Source: Adiantum capillus-veneris (Eukaryota; Streptophyta; Polypodiopsida; Polypodiales; Pteridaceae). From it: a stretch of DNA of 64,000 bases. Under the pieces are notes generated by a model. It was given only the letters and a program-made list of their open reading frames with translations. It was not told the DNA's origin and searched no databases. Positions 57,066-64,000 of the stretch are shown piece by piece. The stretch lies in NCBI GenBank assembly GCA_014529385.2, contig CM043968.1:25050513-25114512 (forward strand), in the 5' to 3' direction. Made by a program: the position numbers and the translations under genes. Numbering within the stretch: position 1 is the first letter of the stretch; every line of letters begins with the position of its first letter.

Positions 57066-57080
57066 TTGGTATTAGAGAAA
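57066..57080 (+). promoter_or_regulatory. Possible primer-binding site, tRNA-iMet-like
   Basis: TTGGTATTAGAGAAA differs slightly from the usual TTGGTATCAGAG. It lies about 1.2 kb after the start of repeat F and about 250 bp before an open frame with a gag-like position. Confidence 0.4.
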
Positions 57081-57318
57081 TAGGTTAGCCTAAATCCTTG
57101 TACTAGTTGGGTTAGTCATGTATCATGTACGCATTTATGCATGCTATTTGAGAAACAATACTATATTCGCAATGCATTTATGAGCGATGTTGATTGGTGA
57201 AACTTGTTTGAGTTGTCTTCTTGTATGGATTTATGTGGGATTGCGATTCGATAAATTGATTGGAGTGTCATATAAGTGTATTAATAATTTCTTTGAATAC
57301 TTATTTTGTACTTAACAA

Positions 57319-57724
57319 ATGGCTCCTAAGGTGACGTCTGAATGCAAGGGGAATGAGGTTTTGTCCATAGTGTTCAACAATATGGAAACATGGTTACCGA
57401 GGGATGCAAGGAAAGTGTTTTTATCCAAAGAATGGGACCAAATTCTTTGCAACACCAGAGACCATGACGTATTATAAGAGTCTTTACCTTACTTGCCATC
57501 AAGAACCCTTCTACCAATTCTTTATCTACATCCATGACAACCCGAGGGATTGGTTTGCTAACCTTAGGCTACTTCAACTTAGGATGTGGCTAGGCTTAGA
57601 AGATATGTACTACTACTTGGCAATGCATTTACAAATGCTCAAAATTTTTGAAGTTTCCAAGAAGTTTGAAGCACTTAAAACTATCAAAGGGAAAGAAAAT
57701 CTAGAGGATAACTATAGACCATAA
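57319..57724 (+). pseudogene. Possible gag remnant, frameshifted
   Basis: Two overlapping frames: MAPKVTSECKGNEVLS from 57319 (53 codons) and a second frame from about 57404 to 57724 (106 codons) with WFANLRLLQLRMWLG. The position after a primer-like site suggests gag of an LTR element, and the frame change suggests decay. I do not recognise a domain, so this is a tentative call. Confidence 0.3.
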
Positions 57725-59170
57725 TATCATATGAGAGTTCTAATAGAATACCCACTTATGAGAGTTAAAAGAGTATTTAGAGAGTTTGTCCCAAAGCATC
57801 GGTATATTGTAAGAAGCCATAAAAATCAGATTTTGATGAATAAAGAGCATATACTAAATTTTTCTATCCATGTGTACTAAGTCTTCTATTTACTTGTCAT
57901 GTTTTTAGATGGATCTCCTTAACAGTCTAGATGAACTCTTGAGTGACTTTGCGAGAAATGTATTTTTCAACTATGCAGTTGGATTCATTGGGGAGTTAAA
58001 GTGGTTTGAGCTTCCAAGGGGACTAGAGATTATCTTATTTTGAACTCCTACGTAGCATGGGAATTGTATGTCGACGCACAACATGAACACCATCGTTTCT
58101 TATAAATAATGGAGACACGTAGTGCCAACTCTCCATCATAATTTTGTATGGTACTATTGTACTTTACAAACAAAGAGAAAAAAAAACTATTTCCTTCCAT
58201 AGCTTTCCAGCATATAATTTCCTTTAAAAACATAAAAACTAAGTCTATGTGAATAATGTACTCCCTTAAAGCCTATAAACAGTATTAATAGAAGTATGTT
58301 TGACTTGATTACCTTTTGGAGAGAAATTGTCAGAAAAGTGAATAACAAAGGGATCTCCAAGCTCTCACATTTTTGGGACAAGGACAACTATTACTGGAAG
58401 GATGTGGGATAGTTGGTGGTGCATCATAAATTGAATATGAAGGAGAAGCCCTTGATCAGTATAGAAGTTGTGTAACTGTCCAATGCTTATCTTTAGGATG
58501 GAGCTCTATTGAAAAGCTTGGCATTGGTCCAAGGACAGATCGATTGCACTTCCCAAAATATTTGAAAGATCTAACAAGCCAAGCTGTAAATTGGGTTGGT
58601 TTACTCCATCATCAAGTTATGGAGGGTGAATAGGTCGTAAGAGAAGTGGGTGAGGAGTATAAACAATATTTGGGAGGTTAAATGGCCAAAATCAATGACG
58701 ATATTCACTTGTAAGGGGTTGTGGGGGCTATCCCAACTAGGAATAATAATCTTGCTAGAGGGATTGGCCTAGACAGTTTCTTTGAGTGCAATGCAGCTTC
58801 AAAGGATCCCTTAAATCTATTTAAAGAATGCTCCAACGTTAGAGGATCCCTTAAATCTATTAAAAAAATGCCTCTCCTTGGAGGGTCTTTCTGCAAAAAT
58901 CTGCAAATAGGTGTAGTGTCGTGGAAGGTACTCTTCTTCAAAAATGATTTGGTTATGGGAGGGAGAAGATTTCAAAACGAAGCGATTTTGATATACACAC
59001 AAATTAAAAAAAAAATTGCTACTTGAAGCAGGTTTGGTAAGCTCAAAACCTTCGCGTCTTTGAAACTGTGTGGTAGCTCAATTCCAAGATATCATGCATA
59101 AAAACGATGAACTTATATGTTTAATAAGGTCAAGAGTAGGGTCAAATGCACAAGCCAAAGAATAGAAATA
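57725..59170. other. Unassigned interval
   Basis: No gene recognised. A 40-bp tandem duplication occurs at 58802-58880, sharing AGGATCCCTTAAATCTATT. Confidence 0.45.
58802..58880 (+). repeat. 40-bp tandem duplication
   Basis: Copies start at 58802 and 58842. Confidence 0.8.
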
Positions 59171-59174
59171 TGCA

Positions 59175-59197
59175 TGTGTGTGTGTGTGTGTGTCTGT

Positions 59198-59232
<35 letters not shown>
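59175..59232 (+). repeat. (TG)n(AG)n compound microsatellite
   Basis: TG run at 59175-59192, then AG-rich to 59232. Confidence 0.95.
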
Positions 59233-59236
<4 letters not shown>

Positions 59237-60775
59237 CACGTGGAGCCAGTGTCTCCTAGACGTCTCTCGCCTTTGCTTTATTCTTTCTCCTTTTCCCAAA
59301 GCTAGGTATCTTGTGAGATTTCCCTCGATGAGACATGCGTACAAAGCTACTCATGATACATATTGGACTAAAGTAACAAAGTGAATGTTGACCTTTGCGT
59401 GTTAAAATCAAACCTAGAAAGAAATTCTTATGTTCCTTAAATGAAAGTTTAATTTACAACTAAAGAAATGATTTTTAAATCAAAGAGTGAAAAAAAGAAA
59501 GGATCCATTTACAAATTAAGCAAAGATAATAAAAAGAAGAATGAAGTGAGTTTTAAATGAAGGGACCAAGTTATAATGATGAAAAGACCATTTACAATAT
59601 AAATAAAAATTATTTCAAAAGCTTCTTTTTAAAACAACGAAGACAAATTTTTTTCTACATCAACAACTAAAGAAAATTGCACAGTTTGCTCACCCACCCC
59701 CCTATGGCCTCTCTAGGCCAAAAAGGCCAAGAAAGCATAACTACTTATGCACCACAATTGTGAGTGACTTTATTAGAATGCCACCAAAAAATTACAAATC
59801 AGCCTAAGCTCACACCCACCCTTAACGGCCAGATGGTTACATGGTTAAATCAGAAAAGTATCTACTAACGTACTATTACCAAAAGCCCAATCCTTCACAC
59901 CGCAAGGTTTGAACGAATGGCGAGGGTCGCCCTAAGCCAATCATCCGAGCTTTTCCCTTTTCCTAACATAAACATGAACTCCTTGCTTTCTTGCATTATC
60001 TCGGAGAAGCTAGCCACAAAGAGGACACTATCAAAGACGAATGTCATATGTAGTCTTCGTCAAGATCCTTTTTTTAATTTTTATTATAGCAAGACTCATA
60101 ATTTGTGAGTGGATTGTATTAATCATATCATAAAATTCTAGAGCCGATCTCAAGCTCTGATCGAGCCTTGAGATGCATAAGCCTACAAGCCGGATGCTTA
60201 CCGTCTCGCAAAGAAACCTATCACCACAGAATGTGAAAAAAAATTATAGGCTTTACTTCTCGTCTGTTGATAACACGACATGGTTAGTCCGACACCAATC
60301 ATCCAAGTATTGCCAAGGAGAAGAAAGTTTGAAGGACTTTTATGTCCTTTATCAATGGATGGATCGTTTCATTTCACAACCTTAGAAGACTTGAAGTTCC
60401 TTTCGTTCATTTATACATATATAATGGGGGGAGGGATTCCGGGCCCCCCTCCTTGCCACATGGCATTTTCTCCTCAATCCGATTCCTTTGGGCTATGACC
60501 TATGCGCAAAGAGGGAGAGAAAGATCCCATTACTAATTAGCCTAGGTAGTCTCGGGAGTCAGAATGTGTGTGCATGCTGAAGAAACCTTTGTGTGCCAAC
60601 AATCGCCCGTGGGGCACCATTGGACAGGGCCGGTGGCTGTCAGGAGGTGCAATGACTGATTTGGATTGCAAGACCCAGGTCCCTGCGCTGAGAGAGATAA
60701 CCCTTTTAGTGTAGTCTGTGTGCGGATGAGACTCGAGAGGCCCAAAGGGAGAGAAATATGACAATGCTTTGATGG

Positions 60776-60780
<5 letters not shown>
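59233..60780. other. Unassigned interval
   Basis: No gene or RNA gene recognised. Short open frames here have no family likeness. Confidence 0.45.

Positions 60781-60784
<4 letters not shown>

Positions 60785-60836
<52 letters not shown>
60785..60836 (+). repeat. (GA)n microsatellite
   Basis: About 26 uninterrupted GA units. Confidence 0.98.
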
Positions 60837-60839
<3 letters not shown>

Positions 60840-60879
60840 CAACCCATTACCCATGTGCTTTTACTTGCGAGCGTCTGAC

Positions 60880-60880
<1 letters not shown>

Positions 60881-60954
<74 letters not shown>
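60881..60954 (+). repeat. (TG)n(AG)n compound microsatellite
   Basis: TG run at 60881-60915, then AG run to 60954. Confidence 0.98.
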
Positions 60955-60956
<2 letters not shown>

Positions 60957-61148
60957 GCTACCCACACAGCAGCGTTCAAAGAAAAAGTTAATTTCACAAA
61001 CATACGAAATGCCCTTTAGGGTAGTTCCAAAGAGGAGAAATTTTTAACTCTATTTTCTTAAACGGATGTTCTCCTTAAATAGATTGTGTTGATTTTTCAA
61101 CCAGTTCAAGGCTAAGATGAGGCACACTTTTCCAACACACTGTTTGAC

Positions 61149-61150
<2 letters not shown>

Positions 61151-61246
<96 letters not shown>
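61151..61246 (+). repeat. (TG)n(AG)n compound microsatellite, longest in the window
   Basis: About 41 TG units (61151-61232), then about 7 AG units. Only 196 bp separate it from the preceding one. Confidence 0.98.
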
Positions 61247-61247
<1 letters not shown>

Positions 61248-61444
61248 TGTGCTAGAGATTGTGTTCCCCATGGTGAGGAATTGACGATGACCATTGCTAT
61301 CGTAGTAATTAGGCGAGACGACTTGTATTGAGTAGTGGAGTGCGGGAGGCAGCTCTAGGAAGCAAACTTAGGACTCGAGGAGGACAACTGAGGTCAATGC
61401 GACTCGAGCAGGACCACAGAGGTCAGTGTCTTGCCTCACATTAG

Positions 61445-61576
61445 GCAGCATCTCGCCTTTCAATACGAAAGCTACTTTGAGTTCAGCAACCCACCTTTGA
61501 ATGCAAAGGTTGCTCTCATGAGACCTTGCATCATGCAACGTCCCGCCTTTCAGTGTGAAAGCTGCTCTCATCAGAC
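61445..61576 (+). repeat. Degenerate 40-50-bp repeat, three copies
   Basis: Segments starting near 61452, 61490 and 61541 share the pattern CGCCTTTCA...GAAAGCT or a close variant, and TGCTCTCAT. Confidence 0.6.
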
Positions 61577-61752
61577 TATTGTCGAGGTGCCAATGTCATT
61601 TTCAAATGTGGCGTTTTGATAGCCTCTAAAAGGGGGAGGGATTTCGACCCCTCCTGACACATGGCAAAAGTTGGTTCGTCTGGCATTTTTAGGTAGTGTG
61701 CCCTACACGAAGGGTGACAATGACAGAGAGTATGTACTTCATGTGTCATTTT

Positions 61753-63310
61753 CTATAGTGCATCATATTTTGATTGCATGGCAGCCATCCAATTTTTTGA
61801 ATTCTGTGCTTCAACAAAAGATAGAGGTTCATCAACATCATCTAAGCTCACAGCCAAAGCATAACAATCTGATGCATAAGATGCATGGCGAGAGCCTGAG
61901 TGAGTGCGACTAGAAAAAGGTGCATCCAATTTTTTGTCACGCAATGAATGCATGAGCCATTTTGGCATACCTCTAGCCTGCTCATTTTTAGCCCTTTCCT
62001 CATCATGTACATCTGCATTAGTAATAGGCTGATATGTGTCATTTTCAAAAACCCCCATAGGCTATACATTTGCCTCATTGGAGTTTACATTCGTACTTCC
62101 ACCACTAAAAAGAGGCAACAAAGTGTCATAAATGTCTTGTGATCTTACATTATTGTCTGTAGTACATGACAGCAAAGGCTGAACAGAATCTTCCACAAAC
62201 ACAACATCATGTGAGACTAAAATACGCTTTGTTTGCGGATGTACAACCTGTAACCTTTGCTTTCAACACTATAACCAACAAAAATACATTTGACAACCTT
62301 ATCATCCAATTTTCAATGCTGTGTTTGTGGCACCAAAGTATATGCCAAACAACCAAAAGCACACATGTGCTCCATAGAAGGTTTTCTAACATGCCATGCT
62401 TCTTATGGAGTAATAGACCACAAAGCTTTTGTAGGACACCTATTTAGTACCTAAGTGGCACACATGATGGCCTCAAGCCAAAAAGAATGCGGCAAAGCTT
62501 GACTTTTGACCATATATCGTGCCGTTTTCGTAAGTGACATATTTTTCTTCTCAGGAACACCATTTTGTTGAGGCATATAAGGCACTGTACATTGGTGTTT
62601 TATCCCACAACTAGCCAAAGATTTATTAAATTCATGAGACATATACTCCCCTCCTCGATCAGAACGGAGGGTGCCCATAGTACATTTTGAGATATTTTCA
62701 ACCATAGACAGAAATTGTTTGAAGCACATAAAAAATTTGGACTTAGCTTTAAGCAAAAATACCCATCCATGCCTGGAGTAATCATCAATTAAATTCATGA
62801 AGTAAAGGTAATTTCCCAAGGATGGGGTTTGCATGGGCCCACAAACATCACTATGCACAAGCTGCAACCTGCATGTGACCCTTTGGAAACTTAAAACACT
62901 ACATTTTACCCAAAATACAGCCTTCCTAAACATGTTTGACGTAGCAAACTCGCAAAATTCAAATGACCAAAATGTGCATGCCAAAGTTTTACATCTGATA
63001 GAAATAGCTTTTGAATCCAAAACTGCATTTGCAAACTCTACTCACACTTGTCATACAAAGTGAGCTTAAACAACCCATGGCATAAAATTCCAGATGCAAC
63101 AATTTCATCACCGAAACTGAGATCATGGACTATACATCTGTCATCCACAAACTTGACTACAAGTCCAAGTCTAGCAAGTGCATATATAGACAAAAGATTC
63201 TTCTTGATCCCAAGTACATAAACTGCATCAACAAGTGTGAAAGAATTGCCATTTGCAGCAATAATCACAATCTTTCCAACTCCCTGAACCAGATAAGAGG
63301 CATTGTTCAC
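61753..63310 (-). mobile_element. Element E: Ty1/copia pol fragment, minus strand
   Basis: From right to left: pre-integrase region (GNSFTLVDAVYVLGIKKNLL near 63230), integrase core with HSDVCGPMQTPSLGNYLYF near 62840, RSDRGGEYMSHEF near 62660 and MPQQNGVPEKKN near 62560, C-terminal part with FGCLAYTLVPQT and KCIFVGYSVESKGYRLY near 62270, and the RT start EPLSFVEAQNSKNWMAAMQS near 61780. Frames shift near 63030 and between 62450 and 62060, and stops are frequent. Integrase before RT proves the copia order. The RT core, RNase H, gag and both LTRs are absent. The right end stops exactly at repeat F. Confidence 0.93.
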
Positions 63311-63311
63311 A

Positions 63312-64000
63312 TTTAATTATCCCATATTAAATGATCAGTTTAATATGAGAAAATCATTTGGGTTGGTTAGATATTAGATATTTAATGACACATGTGATGG
63401 AATTGGGTTATGATTTATGATTTTGGATTGTATCATGAAGTGGTTATGATGGTTTATGGTGGATATGTAAGGGTAGAGACCCTGTACAATCTCACTGCTC
63501 GTAAAATACTGTTTGTGCATATGGAAGATGCTATTGCAATTGGAATCATGTGTTATGTTTCTCATGGAAGTGTTGCTACAACACTAGGATAACCTACATT
63601 GCTTAGCCTTAGACAAAAGGATTGATGACTTGGGGCTTTGCTCAATCGGGTTTGTTGCCTAGGTTTTTTTTTTGTTAGCTAGGCTCATCTACACGGTTCG
63701 GGCGTCGAGGTTGAATGACCTACATGGCTAATGCGTCAGGGATCTTGCCTTGTCTTTGCCTAAACACGTAATGATGGTCATTGAAGAGGCGTGGTGTCTA
63801 AACTAGTATAGTCAATGTTTGTATTCTACCACCTACTGGTATTTTGGATCTTTTTAGAGCTCGGGATCATGAAGGGAAGCGAAACCGCCTTAGTCTATGT
63901 CTGACTCAGGTAGGTTAGAGGTGTTCTGGCTCACTCCTTGAAAAAATAAATTCTGTCTGTTTGTAGTAGAGAAAAAGTGGATGGGTGGAACAGCCGATCC
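63312..64000 (+). repeat. Long direct repeat F, second copy, cut by the window end
   Basis: Nearly identical to 55869-56556, in the same orientation. The hairpin is at 63323-63347. It abuts element E, so it either inserted there or deleted the rest of the copia element. Confidence 0.92.

Noticed and set aside
60542-61294. Open frames with long Ser-Leu or His-Thr runs
   Set aside because: They are translations of GA and TG microsatellites.

Overview
This window looks like transposon-dominated nuclear DNA from a land plant. The grounds are plant-type Ty3/gypsy elements of about 19 kb, a primer-binding site matching plant tRNA-Asp, a second one of the initiator tRNA-Met type, a Ty1/copia fragment, long (TG)n(AG)n and (CT)n(AT)n microsatellites, and a decayed gene resembling plant DUF8039 and DUF7869 proteins. 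I suspect a large-genome lineage such as a fern or another seed-free plant, but the sequence alone does not prove that. I see no intact host gene, no tRNA or rRNA gene, and nothing bacterial.

Layout. (1) 1-4392: element A, a broken + strand Ty3/gypsy pol that starts outside the window. (2) 4393-7206: unassigned DNA, then a hairpin-rich minisatellite (61-bp monomer, partly organised as 122-bp dimers) that may lie in an intron. (3) 7208-9943: a decayed DUF8039/DUF7869-like gene. (4) 10447-48180: element C, a minus-strand Ty3/gypsy element of about 19 kb with both LTRs and a 5-bp target duplication. Element B (14123-32884, + strand, 18.8 kb, also with both LTRs and a target duplication) sits inside element C's 3' accessory gene. 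(5) 49745 to about 55100: element D, an unrelated decayed minus-strand gypsy element primed by tRNA-iMet. (6) 55869-64000: two direct copies of a repeat of at least 689 bp, a gag-like remnant, several microsatellites and a minus-strand Ty1/copia pol fragment (element E).

Elements A, B and C are one lineage with an unusual design. After gag, two zinc knuckles, protease, RT, RNase H and integrase, the same reading frame continues into a second retropepsin-like domain (active site D[ST]G). In B and C a basic tail with repeated W-x-P-K motifs follows. B and C also carry two tandem copies of the integrase zinc-binding module where A has one. Downstream of pol, in the sense strand, is a roughly 1,090-codon accessory gene. 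It has a domain resembling PF20167 (putative plant transposon protein), a UBA-like motif, coiled coil and a conserved C-terminal domain.

The most striking feature lies in the noncoding DNA of B and C. A 24-bp perfect or near-perfect palindrome with core ACGCGT recurs in the 5' leader and in the spacer before the accessory gene, mostly about 284 or 125-135 bp apart. B and C use different versions that differ by one compensated base pair, so the palindrome has been kept while its sequence changed. The palindrome arrays and the accessory gene together are my best candidate for an undescribed cis/trans system.
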